This document shows, in pieces, positions 50,103 through 59,655 of a DNA stretch of 64,000 nucleotides. Under the pieces are notes generated by a model that made no database searches, was not told the origin of the DNA, and was given only the letters and a program-made list of their open reading frames with translations. Within the stretch, counting starts at the first letter, position 1. Each line of letters starts with the position of its first letter. The stretch comes from Candidatus Zixiibacteriota bacterium (GTDB taxonomy: Bacteria; Zixibacteria; MSB-5A5; GN15; PGXB01), in assembly GCA_016933695.1 (NCBI GenBank), contig JAFGAL010000003.1:54079-118078 (forward strand). The letters are read 5' to 3'. Made by a program: the position numbers and the translations under genes.

Positions 50103-50852
50103 ATGACATATTCCGGCGTGTTTTTCGATCTATACGGGACCCTGCTTATTTATGGAGATATGGAAACCGCCTGGGCTGAGTGGCTTGAAGTCTTTTATGC
50201 CAGCTTATGCCGTCGCGGTCTGACCGTTTCCAAAACGGCATTCGCTGAAACCTGCAATAACTTCTTTGCACGGGCGGAACCCGAATCCGACGGCGACAAT
50301 CTGACCGTCTACGAACGAAGAATCAGGGCGCATTGCCAGGCGATCGGATTGCATCTCGACACTGAAGCCCTGAGAAATACTGCTGATGAAACCGCCCAAT
50401 CCTGGCAGAAGTATATCACACCCGACCCCGATGCGATTCCGGTGCTGACGGAACTCGCGAAAACCAAGAAACTGGCCCTGATCTCCGATTTCGATCATCC
50501 CCCGCATTTATACAAACTGCTGAAGAATTTCAGGCTGGAACCGTTTTTCCAATCTGTTATCGTATCTGGTGAAGTGGGAATCACCAAACCTGATCCCGGC
50601 ATTTTCAAACCCGCGCTGGAGCAAACCGGGGTCGAGCCGAATCGCGTGATCTATGTCGGTGACACGATCAAAGACGTCCAGGGCGCGCTGGCGGCGGGCC
50701 TGACACCGGTATTGATCAAGCGCGACGATGATAACAAAACCCGTATGGATTACTCGAACGGTGGGGTGTTCGATGGATACACCGATGCCGACCGCAACCA
50801 TACCGCCCGCGTGATCTCATCGCTTAAGACATTAATAGAAATCGCGGGGTAA
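50103..50852 (+). CDS. HAD-superfamily hydrolase
   Basis: 249 residues with all four HAD motifs: FDLYGTLL (nucleophile Asp9 region), SDFDHP (motif II), GITKPDPGIF (lysine) and YVGDTIKDVQGA (motif IV acidic pair). A helical cap of about 90 residues lies between motifs I and II, so it belongs to the subfamily I phosphatases/dehalogenases. GGGAGGAATG precedes the ATG. Substrate unknown. It is followed after 12 bases by a decayed second HAD gene, suggesting an old tandem arrangement. Confidence 0.9.
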   Translation: MTYSGVFFDLYGTLLIYGDMETAWAEWLEVFYASLCRRGLTVSKTAFAETCNNFFARAEPESDGDNLTVYERRIRAHCQAIGLHLDTEALRNTADETAQSWQKYITPDPDAIPVLTELAKTKKLALISDFDHPPHLYKLLKNFRLEPFFQSVIVSGEVGITKPDPGIFKPALEQTGVEPNRVIYVGDTIKDVQGALAAGLTPVLIKRDDDNKTRMDYSNGGVFDGYTDADRNHTARVISSLKTLIEIAG

Positions 50853-50864
50853 AGCGAAATCCTG

Positions 50865-51580
50865 ATGAAATCACTCTCAGGAATAAAAACCATCACCTTC
50901 GATGTCGATAACACCCGCAGGGATTTTGAAACCGTCATGCGGCGGGGACTTAAAGCATCACTCGATGAGCTGACCAAACTCGATCCCGGAGCGGCACCGC
51001 TTTTGGATATCGAACGCATGATACAAATCCGTCTGGAGGTGTTCGATAAACTCTAAGGCGTGGAGACCAATCTGGAACGACTTCGTCTGGAAGCTTTCAG
51101 GGATAGCTTAACATCAATCGGACATCCCGATGAAACAATCGCCTTGCGGCATAACGACGTGTATTTCCAAAACCGCTTTACCGATATCGGGCTGTTCGAT
51201 GATGTCCTGCCGACTCTGAATGCCCTCAAACCGCATTACACCCTCGGCATCCTTTCCAGCGGCACAGCTATCCTGTAAAATGCGGCCTTGACGGCATCTT
51301 CAGCTTCGTGGTGTTTTCGCAGGATCATGCCATCGAAAAACCCGATCCCCGTCTGTTCAAAATCGCTGTCGAGAAAGCGAACTGCTGCCCCGATGAATTG
51401 CTCCATGTCGGCGATTCTCCCGACACCGATATCGCCGGCGCGCATGCGGCACACGTCCGGTCGGTCTGGCTGAATCGAAATAACGCCACAAATAACACAT
51501 CCCATAACCCCGATTTTGAAATCCTGTCTCTTCGCGATCTTCTTGACATCCTGCCGGTAAACGAAAGCGTGTCTTCATAG
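50865..51580 (+). pseudogene. Disrupted HAD-superfamily hydrolase
   Basis: Conceptual translation gives a full HAD layout in three pieces. Codons from 50865 read KTITFDVDNT (motif I) and continue to an in-frame TAA at 51054-51056. The same frame resumes as GVETNLERLRLEAF and ILSSGTAIL to 51278. Then the frame must shift near 51276-51300 to reach GLDGIFSFVVFSQD, EKPDPRLFKIAVEKA and LHVGDSPDTDIAGA up to 51580. The residues after motif I (TRRDF where TLWDF-like sequence is usual) are also altered. One nonsense and one frameshift lesion make a single active chain unlikely. Sequencing error could explain one lesion but hardly all three changes. Confidence 0.85.
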
Positions 51581-51722
51581 TAACTCGCGCGACTAATTTG
51601 CGCCCAAGTAAAGCGTTTTTTTAATGGACAAGGCCGTGTTTCAAGCGTACAATTAATATAATTGGGTAACAGTTTCACCGACGTCCTACTAATCAGGACT
51701 GCGCAATTACATAGGTCACGCA

Positions 51723-52040
51723 TTGGAAGCCCTGGCTAATTATATTCAGCAGGCTCTGGACTTAATCGTCGCCGTGCCCGAATGGCTCATAACGGCAAAG
51801 CAGGCCATTCTGGAAAAAACCGGAACGCCCGGATTGATCGCGCTGATTATCCTGTGCATGGCCATTGCCGTGCAGGTCGTAATCAAGCTGGTGAGACTGT
51901 CGTTGAATATTTTGCGCTATGTGGTGGTGCCCTCCATTGCCACAACCTTCCTGTTGGTGATCTTCACCTCGCTGTCACTGTCGGTCGCCCTGCCCGCATC
52001 GGTGTCGTTTTTCTCGATTGTGCTTTTATTCAAAGGCTGA
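51723..52040 (+). CDS. Small hypothetical membrane protein
   Basis: 105 residues from a TTG; no ATG is available and the ribosome site is weak, so the start is uncertain. Two or three hydrophobic helices (about 37-58 LIALIILCMAIAVQVVI, and 66-103 YVVVPSIATTFLLVIF onward). No recognisable family. A TATAAT (51657-51662) lies about 60 bases upstream. It precedes the MscS gene by 180 bases on the same strand and might be functionally linked to the membrane, but nothing more can be said. Confidence 0.5.
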   Translation: MEALANYIQQALDLIVAVPEWLITAKQAILEKTGTPGLIALIILCMAIAVQVVIKLVRLSLNILRYVVVPSIATTFLLVIFTSLSLSVALPASVSFFSIVLLFKG

Positions 52041-52110
52041 CCTCGGTCTGTCTGTAGCCTTCAATAATCTGTAAATTTATATTGGTAATTTGCCGGATAA
52101 TCCATTAGAC

Positions 52111-52154
52111 TATCCCTGTCGCCAGGGATAAACTGCCTTATTATATAGAGGGCA
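52111..52154. promoter_or_regulatory. Two adjacent hairpins upstream of the MscS gene
   Basis: TATCCCTG (52111-52118) pairs exactly with CAGGGATA (52123-52130) around TCGC. Immediately after, CTGCC (52133-52137) can pair with GGCAG (52150-52154). Neither is followed by a U-run. They may form a 5' leader structure or an operator; the ATG is 65 bases downstream. Confidence 0.45.
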
Positions 52155-52219
52155 GACATTGACAGGTTGCGCCAATCGGCTCTCAGACAATTAGTCACCG
52201 GTCTTGATGGAGAGAAGAC

Positions 52220-53290
52220 ATGGATTTCATACATAACGCCTTTGAAACCCTGCAATCATTCTGGCCCACTGTCATCGCCGTGTTCGGATTGATCGTGGTA
52301 CTGTTCATTGTTCGACGAATAATAAGTAAAGGCCCCAATGGGCGTACCGATGGCGGATTCCGTCGCCAGATTGTGACGCTTTTGGTGGTGTTTCTGGGCA
52401 TTCTGGTCATCGTTTTGGTCCTGCCGATCAACGACAGCACCCGCGGGCAACTCCTCAGCCTGATCGGTATTTTATTCACCGCCGCGATCGCGCTGTCCTC
52501 GACCACCTTCCTGGGCAATATCATGGCGGGTTTCATGCTTCGCAGTGTCCGTAATTTCCGGCCCGGCGATTTCATCCGTGTCGGTGAACATTTCGGGCGG
52601 GTGTCGGAACAGGGGTTGTTTCATGTCGAGATTCAAACCGAAGACCGCGATCTGACCACCATGCCGAATTTGTATCTGGTCACGCATCCGGTGAAAGTGA
52701 TCCGCGCCTCCGGTACCATTATCTCAGCCGAAGTATCACTGGGATATGATATCCCGCATGAACGAGTCGAAAAACTCCTGCTTGATGCCGCCTCGGCGGC
52801 CGGCCTGGAAGAGGCCTTCGTGTATGTCATCGAACTGGGGGATTTCTCAATCTCCTACCGTGTGGCCGGGCTTCTCACCAATATCAAGCATGTCCTGTCG
52901 ACCCGGTCACATCTGCGGGCAATGATGCTGGATAAACTGCATGAAGGCGGAGTGGAAATCGTTTCACCGACGTTCATGAATACCCGCGCGTTCGGCAAGG
53001 ACGAGCAGTTTATCCCGCAGAAACCGATCGTGAAAGATAAAGTCGAAACACCAACGGCAAAACCCGAAACCCTGGTGTTTGACAAGGCCGAGCAGGCCGA
53101 ATCCATTGAAAAACTTCGGGAATATTTCGATGCCGACGGCAGGATGCTGGATGAACTCAAGGGACAGTTGAAAGACTCCCTTGAGCTGATGGTTCGCGAT
53201 AAACTTAAATCGGAAATCGAACATCTGGAGAATCGCCGCGCGAGGCTCGAGGAAATCATCAAAAAGAAGGAATCCCACAAAGAAGAGTGA
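52220..53290 (+). CDS. MscS-family mechanosensitive channel
   Basis: 356 residues. Three hydrophobic helices at the N-terminus (about 15-35, 48-70, 75-105) are followed by the MscS core: SSTTFLGNIMAGFMLRSVRNFRPGDFIRVG is given here only in part as FLGNIMAGFML and FRPGDFIRVG, then TEDRDLTTMPNLYLV, the beta-domain signature. The cytoplasmic alpha-beta domain extends to about 270 and a charged coiled coil (about 290-350) ends the chain, longer than E. coli MscS. It should open under membrane tension to release solutes. GGAGAGAAG precedes the ATG. The next gene begins 27 bases after its stop. Confidence 0.92.
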   Translation: MDFIHNAFETLQSFWPTVIAVFGLIVVLFIVRRIISKGPNGRTDGGFRRQIVTLLVVFLGILVIVLVLPINDSTRGQLLSLIGILFTAAIALSSTTFLGNIMAGFMLRSVRNFRPGDFIRVGEHFGRVSEQGLFHVEIQTEDRDLTTMPNLYLVTHPVKVIRASGTIISAEVSLGYDIPHERVEKLLLDAASAAGLEEAFVYVIELGDFSISYRVAGLLTNIKHVLSTRSHLRAMMLDKLHEGGVEIVSPTFMNTRAFGKDEQFIPQKPIVKDKVETPTAKPETLVFDKAEQAESIEKLREYFDADGRMLDELKGQLKDSLELMVRDKLKSEIEHLENRRARLEEIIKKKESHKEE

Positions 53291-53317
53291 TACCGGTTTT
53301 GATAAGGAGTGACTGCT

Positions 53318-55507
53318 ATGAACCCACTGCAAAAGAAAAAAAACGCCTCTCCCAATTTCAATCGCCACCTGATGGGAATGGCAATTATTCTGTTTTGCCT
53401 GATATCAATTTCGGCGGCTTTGCTTTCCGCCGAACAGCCGCCATCGTGGCGCAATGCGTATCCCACCGCGCGATGGGATAACCTGTTCTATCAATACCAC
53501 GGCGTGGATATCGCCGATCCGTTTCGTTGGCTGGAAAACCCCGATTCCGATGAAACGATCGCCTGGGTGAACGCGCAAAACAAACTCACCGCCGATTTTA
53601 TCAACACCCCGGAACGGGATCCGTTTAAAAATCGCCTGGCCGAACTGTGGGATTATGTGCGCTACACCTGCCCGAATCAAAAGGGCGAATACTATTACTA
53701 TTACAAAAACGACGGCTTGAAAGACCAGTATGTCCTGTGCCGCAAACGGGGACTCGACGGAATGGAAGACGTTGTCCTCGATCCCAATCTCATGAGTGAA
53801 GACGGCACCGTTGCGGTACCGCAAACGTTTATCAGCCGGGACGGTTTATTGATTGCCTACTCCATTTCGCGCCAGGGAAGCGACTGGCAGGAGATACGGA
53901 TCCGCAAGGCGGCAACCGGCGAAGAGTACGACGAAACGATCAGGCGCGTCCGCTTTACCCATACCGCCTGGCTACCGGACAACTCCGCCTTCTATTACGG
54001 ACGTTTTCCCGACAGCGGTGCGGTACCGGATGAAGAATACGGCCGCCATCATAAGGTATATCTGCATCGCGTGGGCACACCGCAATCGGCCGATGCATTG
54101 ATCTACGAACGACCGGATGATATCGACCTGGCGTTCGAACCGTTTGTCACCGACGACGGAAAATACCTTATCTTCCACGTCTGGAAAGGGACCGCGAATC
54201 AAAACCGTATATACTATCGGCCGCTGGGTAGCGACGGTGATTTCGTACGCCTGCTGGATGACGCCGACGCCTCATACGGATTCATCGAAAATATCGGATC
54301 GGTGTTTTATTTTCGTACCGATCTCGACGCTCCCAAAGGGCGCGTCATCGCCATCGATGTCAACAAACCCGAACGTGTACACTGGAAAGAGATTATTCCT
54401 GAAAGCGACGATGTCCTCGCTCAGGTCGAACTGCTTGGAGACCGGCTGGTCGTGGCGTATAAACATGACGTCATCACGCGCCTGCAGTTGTTTGATCTCA
54501 ATGGCGTGTATGACCATGAGATCGAACTTCCCGCGCTCGGTTCGGTCGGCCGACTCAACTGCGAACGCGCCGCTACCGAGTTATTCTTCGATTTCACATC
54601 GTATACGTACCCGTCGAGTATCATGCGCTACGACGTGAAAACCGACAGACTGGCGGTGTATTTCCGGCCCGATATTAAAATCGACCCGAATGAGTTCGAA
54701 GTGCATCAGGTGTTTTATGAATCCAAAGACGGGACACGCATCCCGATGTTCATCTCGCATAAAAAAGGCCTGAAACGTGACGGTACCAATCCCACGATAT
54801 TGTACGGTTACGGCGGATTCAGTGTCGCGGCGTATCCGAGCTTTTCCAGTTCACGGGCGCTGTGGATGGCCTGTGGCGGGGTGTTTGCCGAGGCCTGCAT
54901 TCGCGGAGGCGACGAGTACGGCGAAGAGTGGCATCGGGCGGCCATGCTGGAAAACCGTCAGGTGGCGTTCGATGACTTCATCGCGGCCGGCGAGTGGCTG
55001 GTTGCAAACGGATACACCAATACCTCCCGGCTGGCCATCGAAGGCGGTTCCAACGGCGGTTTGCTGGTGGCGGCGTGTCTCAATCAGCGGCCGGAGCTGT
55101 TCGGTGCCGTGCTGTGCGAGGTCCCGCTGACCGACATGATGCGCTATCACAAGTTCACCATCGGCCACTACTGGATTTCCGAATTCGGCGATCCGGAAAA
55201 CGACCCCAGGGCGTTTCGGTACATCATGAAGTACTCGCCACTGCATAATGTCAAACTCGGCATAACCTGTCCGCCGACCATGCTGTTCACCGCCGATACC
55301 GATGATCGGGTGGTGCCGGCCCACGCCAAGAAATACACGGCCGCGCTTCAAACCGCCGACAGCGGCAAGAACCCGATTCTCCTGCGCGTGGAAACCAAAG
55401 CCGGTCACGGCGGCGGTAAACCGACCAGCAAGCAACTGGATGAAGCCGCCGATACTTATGCCTTTTTATTCCGGGTGTTCGATATGCACCCGGCTTTTAG
55501 AGAGTGA
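53318..55507 (+). CDS. Prolyl oligopeptidase (peptidase family S9A), exported
   Basis: 729 residues from the ATG at 53318, nine bases after AAGGAG; the GTG at 53309 is too close to that site. A signal peptide lies at about 14-37 (MAIILFCLISISAALLSA). Next a beta-propeller domain (about 110-440) and a C-terminal alpha/beta hydrolase domain. The catalytic triad is visible: Ser578 in EGGSNGGLL, an Asp in TDDRVVP (662/663) and His697 in KAGHGGG. The start of the mature part, DPFRWLEN, is the S9A signature. It cleaves after proline in short peptides; export suggests periplasmic peptide use. It may share a transcript with the MscS gene. Confidence 0.95.
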   Translation: MNPLQKKKNASPNFNRHLMGMAIILFCLISISAALLSAEQPPSWRNAYPTARWDNLFYQYHGVDIADPFRWLENPDSDETIAWVNAQNKLTADFINTPERDPFKNRLAELWDYVRYTCPNQKGEYYYYYKNDGLKDQYVLCRKRGLDGMEDVVLDPNLMSEDGTVAVPQTFISRDGLLIAYSISRQGSDWQEIRIRKAATGEEYDETIRRVRFTHTAWLPDNSAFYYGRFPDSGAVPDEEYGRHHKVYLHRVGTPQSADALIYERPDDIDLAFEPFVTDDGKYLIFHVWKGTANQNRIYYRPLGSDGDFVRLLDDADASYGFIENIGSVFYFRTDLDAPKGRVIAIDVNKPERVHWKEIIPESDDVLAQVELLGDRLVVAYKHDVITRLQLFDLNGVYDHEIELPALGSVGRLNCERAATELFFDFTSYTYPSSIMRYDVKTDRLAVYFRPDIKIDPNEFEVHQVFYESKDGTRIPMFISHKKGLKRDGTNPTILYGYGGFSVAAYPSFSSSRALWMACGGVFAEACIRGGDEYGEEWHRAAMLENRQVAFDDFIAAGEWLVANGYTNTSRLAIEGGSNGGLLVAACLNQRPELFGAVLCEVPLTDMMRYHKFTIGHYWISEFGDPENDPRAFRYIMKYSPLHNVKLGITCPPTMLFTADTDDRVVPAHAKKYTAALQTADSGKNPILLRVETKAGHGGGKPTSKQLDEAADTYAFLFRVFDMHPAFRE

Positions 55508-55634
55508 CATATTACGATGAAATCGTAACGCAAGTGAATATTCCACGCTCCGGACCGGTATGTATGGTACCATGACCATGCGACATATACCGATCGGCGG
55601 CGGCAACGCCCCGATTAAACCGGGGAGGGATACG

Positions 55635-55793
55635 ATGCGGCGGTTTTCGTCTTTGATACGAGCGTTAACGGGAGTGATCGTGATCGTTGCATTGATTGCG
55701 ATTCTTATTCTGATTTCGATGTCAATCGCCGACAGCCACGCCCGGACGTGGCATGATAGTCCGCAGATGACGATAGTGGGCGGGTTGGTGTAG
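55635..55793 (+). CDS. Small single-span membrane protein
   Basis: 52 residues from the ATG at 55635, which has the strong site GGGGAGGGAT just upstream; an earlier in-frame ATG at 55560 lacks one. One hydrophobic helix (about 9-32, IRALTGVIVIVALIAILILISM) with a basic N-terminus. No known family. It ends seven bases before the methyltransferase gene. The strong ribosome site and tight spacing argue that it is real. Confidence 0.55.
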   Translation: MRRFSSLIRALTGVIVIVALIAILILISMSIADSHARTWHDSPQMTIVGGLV

Positions 55794-55799
55794 CCTCGC

Positions 55800-56468
55800 A
55801 TGTCCTTCGATTATTATAAAGAGAAACTCTCCGCCGAACGATTGCGACAGGCATATGAAATCGCCCCGCCGCGTGTCCGGCAGTACCTTCGGTCCGAAAT
55901 CGAATTCGTCAAAAGCCGCATGAACCCGCATGATACCGTCGTGGAACTGGGATGCGGTTTCGGACGGGTCTTGCTGGCGCTGGCCGATCATGCCGGCATC
56001 CTGTACGGAATCGACAATTCCCCGACCAGTATCCGGCTGGCGAAACAGATTCACGCCGACAATGTCCGCCTGGCGGTCATGGATGCCGTCGCGATGGCCT
56101 TTGCCGACAAGGTCTTCGATCTGGTCGTGTGTATCCAGAACGGCATCTCCGCCTTTCATGTCGATCCGGTCCAATTGGTGCGCGAAAGTCTGCGTATTAC
56201 CAGGCCCGGAGGACGGGTGCTACTTTCGAGTTATTCGGACAAATTCTGGGCGGATCGCCTGAAGTGGTTCGAACTGCAGGCACAACACGGCTTGCACGGT
56301 GAAATCGATTATGAAGCCACCCGCCCGGGCAGGATTGTCAGCAGGGATGGATTCTTCGGAACGACCTATTCCGCCGACGATTTCAGGAAAATCGTGAGCA
56401 ATTTCACCGCCGCGTATGCCATCCATGAAATCGACGAATCAAGCCTCTTTTGCGAAATCGTGACTTGA
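55800..56468 (+). CDS. Class I SAM-dependent methyltransferase
   Basis: 222 residues. The SAM site is VVELGCGFGRVLLALAD (motif I, about 47-63), followed by GIDNSPTSIRLA (motif II), AVMDAVAMAFADKVFDLVVC (motif III, shown in part by its key residues), and RITRPGGRVLLSSYS (post-motif). The fold fits methyltransferase families 11/25. The C-terminal 60 residues vary within the family and give no substrate clue. Cytoplasmic. It directly follows a small membrane protein gene. Confidence 0.9.
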   Translation: MSFDYYKEKLSAERLRQAYEIAPPRVRQYLRSEIEFVKSRMNPHDTVVELGCGFGRVLLALADHAGILYGIDNSPTSIRLAKQIHADNVRLAVMDAVAMAFADKVFDLVVCIQNGISAFHVDPVQLVRESLRITRPGGRVLLSSYSDKFWADRLKWFELQAQHGLHGEIDYEATRPGRIVSRDGFFGTTYSADDFRKIVSNFTAAYAIHEIDESSLFCEIVT

Positions 56469-56590
56469 GAAAGACAAATCCCGAACAACCCGGCGCGCTG
56501 TCCGACGTATAAGCTAATAAGTAATTGTGTTCCGCACGGGATTGTATATATTGCCGATATGAATGGCTATGGACTCGGTGAAGGAGACCG

Positions 56591-57556
56591 ATGATGCTGG
56601 CTACGTTGCTTTCGGGAATGAAACACTCGGCGATTGTCTTGCCGGTTATATTGGTGGTCTTGGGCTTGTGCGCCTGTTCGTCGGAATCGAATGACGACGG
56701 CTGGTCGCCGACCGCCAATCATGTTTTTATCCACAGGGACAGTCTGGGGCAAAGCGTGGTGTATCAAAGCCCCGCATGTTTTATCTTCGATTCCGAATCC
56801 GATTGCTATTTCGTTTCCAATATCAACGGTGATCCCTGCACCCGCTGGGACAACGGGTATATTATCAAGTTCGACCGTAAAATGGCCCTGGTGGATAATT
56901 ATTTCATCGATGGGAGGGACAGCGATAAAACGCTTCACGCCCCCAAGGGGATGGTTGTTCGCGACCATATCCTGTACGTTGCCGATATCGATGCGATCCG
57001 GGGATTCGACGTCGAAACCGGAAAGCAGGTGACGACCATTTCACTGAGAGAAGAATTCCATGTCGCTTATCTTAACGATATCACCAGGGACCGCGAGGGA
57101 AATCTGTACGTGTCGGATATGATCGGCAATGCGGTGTATAAAATCGACCGCGCCAACAACGTGTCGCTGTTGACACGGATGTTCTCGCCGAGCGGATTGT
57201 GTTTCCACGATAACGGCCTGTATGCGGTCGGCTGGGAACGCCCCGCGCTGTACCGGGTGTCGCTTGCTGGTGACGTGACTATCATTAAAACCGACAGCGC
57301 ATTCAAACATTTGGATGGCATCGATGTCGATTCGGCCGGGCAGTTGTATTTCGCCGACCGCACCCAGGGCGTCGTGTATCGCTGTTGCCCCGGCGACACC
57401 ACCCTGACCGTGGTGGTCGATAACCTGAAAGAACCCGGCGACATCTCCTGCGACCGCCGGCACGGCCTGCTGATGCTGACGCACCTGGGCGGAAGCGTGT
57501 CGCTCTTCCGCGAGCAAAAGGCGAACATTTCCGCCGATTCGGCATTCCAATCGTGA
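56591..57556 (+). CDS. NHL/SMP-30-like beta-propeller lipoprotein
   Basis: 321 residues. A lipoprotein signal ends at LGLCAC (Cys29). The mature part has repeated blade-like units of about 45 residues: YIIKFDRKM, GMVVRDHILYVADIDAIRGFD in part, DITRDREGNLYVSDMIGNAVYKID in part, GLCFHDNGLYAVGW, GIDVDSAGQLYFADRTQGVVY in part, as in six-bladed NHL and gluconolactonase-type propellers. It is probably anchored to the outer membrane or periplasmic face and could bind a ligand or act as a lactonase; no active site is assured. GGAG precedes the first ATG. A separate promoter region follows the methyltransferase gene. Confidence 0.78.
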   Translation: MMLATLLSGMKHSAIVLPVILVVLGLCACSSESNDDGWSPTANHVFIHRDSLGQSVVYQSPACFIFDSESDCYFVSNINGDPCTRWDNGYIIKFDRKMALVDNYFIDGRDSDKTLHAPKGMVVRDHILYVADIDAIRGFDVETGKQVTTISLREEFHVAYLNDITRDREGNLYVSDMIGNAVYKIDRANNVSLLTRMFSPSGLCFHDNGLYAVGWERPALYRVSLAGDVTIIKTDSAFKHLDGIDVDSAGQLYFADRTQGVVYRCCPGDTTLTVVVDNLKEPGDISCDRRHGLLMLTHLGGSVSLFREQKANISADSAFQS

Positions 57557-57706
57557 TTCGCCGAGGTCCAACGCAACTGCGCCATTACGAACCGATACCG
57601 GTCTCGTTCTGACAATCTTCGATGAATTCAACATAGAGCGGGATGAGTCCCCGCATGAAAAACCACGATATTCCCGACAATTTTTTCCAAATTGGGAGGT
57701 GTTGTT

Positions 57707-58525
57707 ATGAGGAAGTTGTCTCCAATGACGGTCGGAACAGTATTGCTGTCGATTTGTGTTTTGTTCCTGGGATGTGATGATGACATCGTCGAATCGACGA
57801 ATCGACCGGCATACATTGATGGATTTGCGTACCTTTCGCCTGGATGTGTGTTGTATGCTGAAGTCCGCGGTCAGGGCGGAATGGATCCGGGCCTGGATTC
57901 GGTGAGAATGGGCGATTCGTTATGCTATATCGATTTGTTTTCGTATTTCAGTATTGCGGATCCCGTCTATACTGTGCATGTAATAGAAACTGAGGGTGAC
58001 TACATGTTTGCGTCCGGAGATAACGCGGTTATAACCTTTTACGGCGAAAATGGCACCGGCACCGCATCCCTGCGGATTCTCGATCTCGATCTGGATGCAC
58101 CCGTCATCGTCTCGCCGGAGAGCGGCGAGATCCTATCACCGGGCGAACACCCCACCATTGTCTGGAACCGCGTCGATAATGCCGAATGGTACGCCGTTTA
58201 CTATTACTGGCAGATCGACTCGCTGGGACTTGCTCGCGGCGAACATGTCTTTGCGTATGCCTTTGATACTACGTATCCCATCATCGGCGATTATCCTGAT
58301 GAATACCTGAATTTCATCAATGTCCTTGTTTGTTCCTGTACCGGCCCGAATCCCGGCCAAGCCGTCGGTAATATTGACGGTGATTATGCCGTCGGGAAGA
58401 TCGTCTCCTATACGAATGTCGCAGTTGTCCAGCTGATGGGTGAGGGAAATATGAATATCAACAGCCAGGTCCGACCGAACCTGTCATCTCAAGATATCGT
58501 CCGTCGGGTTCTGGAACGACCGTAA
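57707..58525 (+). CDS. Lipoprotein, paralogue 1 of a three-member family
   Basis: 272 residues from the ATG at 57707, with GGGAGG upstream. Lipobox LFLGC. The mature protein shares a fixed order of motifs with the two genes at 59734 and 60623: PAYIDG, a charged loop, LDSVRMGDSLCYI, MFASGDNAVITFYG, VSPESGEILSPGEHPTIVW in part, AEWYAVYYYWQIDSLG, and the closing CTGPNPG..GNIDGDYAVGKI. The fold looks all-beta, with a FnIII/Ig-like middle (SP-x-G ... IVWNRVDNAEWYAVYY). Function unknown; cell-surface location is likely. It is separated from the other two by a radical SAM gene, each gene having its own upstream region. Confidence 0.75.
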   Translation: MRKLSPMTVGTVLLSICVLFLGCDDDIVESTNRPAYIDGFAYLSPGCVLYAEVRGQGGMDPGLDSVRMGDSLCYIDLFSYFSIADPVYTVHVIETEGDYMFASGDNAVITFYGENGTGTASLRILDLDLDAPVIVSPESGEILSPGEHPTIVWNRVDNAEWYAVYYYWQIDSLGLARGEHVFAYAFDTTYPIIGDYPDEYLNFINVLVCSCTGPNPGQAVGNIDGDYAVGKIVSYTNVAVVQLMGEGNMNINSQVRPNLSSQDIVRRVLERP

Positions 58526-58581
58526 CTATGGCATCCGGGCGACGGATCCGTCGAAAACCGTCGCCTCGTTATAAAAATACC

Positions 58582-58610
58582 GTTGGAAAGGCATCCGATT
58601 TTATGTAATA
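58582..58610 (+). promoter_or_regulatory. Promoter of the radical SAM gene
   Basis: TTGGAA (58582-58587), 17-base spacer, TAATAT (58605-58610), with the overlapping TATACT three bases later. Predicted start near 58617, about 30 bases before the ATG at 58647. Confidence 0.55.
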
Positions 58611-58646
58611 TACTGGGGTAACGATTTTTGGGTTGAGAGGCAAAAA

Positions 58647-59573
58647 ATGTATGTGTATGGTCCCGTCCCGTCGCGCCGCCTGGGCCGCTCGCTTGGCGTC
58701 AGTCCGATTCCCGCCAAAGTCTGTTCATATACGTGCGTATATTGTCAACTGGGACGAACCAACCGCCTGCAGGTTGAGCGTGAGAGTTTTTTCCCCCGCG
58801 ATACCATCCTCAGTGAGATTATCGAGCATGCCCGGAAAACCGCACCGGAGTATGTAACCTTTGTCGGCGATGGGGAGCCGACCCTGTGCGCCGATCTGGG
58901 GTGGCTGATACAGGAGACCAAAACACACATCGGTGCGAAAACCGCCGTGATCACCAATGGATCGCTGTTGTATCGCAAGGACGTCCGCGACGATTTATGT
59001 CATGCCGATGTTGTCATCCCGACGCTGGATGCCGGCGACGAGGCCATCTTTCGCATGATCAATCGTCCGCACCGCGAAATCACCTATGACCGCATGATAC
59101 AGGGGTTGATAGATTTTCGTCTTGTGTACACCGGGGAACTATGGATCGAAGTGATGCTGGTGAAAGGTCTCAATGACGGTGATGACTCACTCGGTCGTAT
59201 TCGAAAGGTGATTGACACCGTCCGGCCGGATCGCGTGTACGTGCTGGCGCCGATTCGTCCGCCGGCCGAACACTGGGTGGAACCGCCTGTATTGAAACGC
59301 ATCTTGAAAGCGCAGTCCATTCTCGGCGGCGCGATCCCGATTGTCGATCGCGAAACAGGCGAATTCGCACTGGAGAATTTCTCCGATGCCCGCACCGCGC
59401 TTTTGGAAATCGGCTCCCGTCATCCTTTGCGCCGGGATCAGGCGGAGGAAATTGCCCGCCGACTGGCAGGGGAGAAGGTCGTGCCGGAGTTGATCGCTTC
59501 CGGCGATCTGATCGTCACTGAATTCGATGGACGACAGTATCTACTGCCGCGCCATTTCCGCCGTTCGCACTGA
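58647..59573 (+). CDS. Radical SAM protein (COG0731-like)
   Basis: 308 residues. The start YVYGPVPSRRLGRSLG and the cluster motif CSYTCVYCQLG (CxxxCxxC, about 27-34) are characteristic of a radical SAM group related to wyosine-base synthase TYW1 (COG0731). Further motifs are FVGDGEPTL, AVITNGSLL, PTLDAGDE and WIEVMLVKGLND. The C-terminal region (about 245-308) is helical and may be a small winged-helix-like module. The specific substrate is unknown; bacteria do not make wyosine. It lies between two copies of a lipoprotein family, but has its own promoter, so a link is uncertain. GAGAGG precedes the ATG. Confidence 0.88.
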   Translation: MYVYGPVPSRRLGRSLGVSPIPAKVCSYTCVYCQLGRTNRLQVERESFFPRDTILSEIIEHARKTAPEYVTFVGDGEPTLCADLGWLIQETKTHIGAKTAVITNGSLLYRKDVRDDLCHADVVIPTLDAGDEAIFRMINRPHREITYDRMIQGLIDFRLVYTGELWIEVMLVKGLNDGDDSLGRIRKVIDTVRPDRVYVLAPIRPPAEHWVEPPVLKRILKAQSILGGAIPIVDRETGEFALENFSDARTALLEIGSRHPLRRDQAEEIARRLAGEKVVPELIASGDLIVTEFDGRQYLLPRHFRRSH

Positions 59574-59655
59574 ATTTTCCGAGCCGACCATAGAAATCGG
59601 TTTTCCCTTCTCTGTTTATATCAGGATATAATGGGGAATATATAGTCCTTTTTTA

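Noticed and set aside
51060..51278. A separate 72-codon gene starting at 51060
   Set aside because: It is the middle part of a HAD hydrolase in the same frame as the preceding piece, separated only by a stop codon, so it belongs to the pseudogene.
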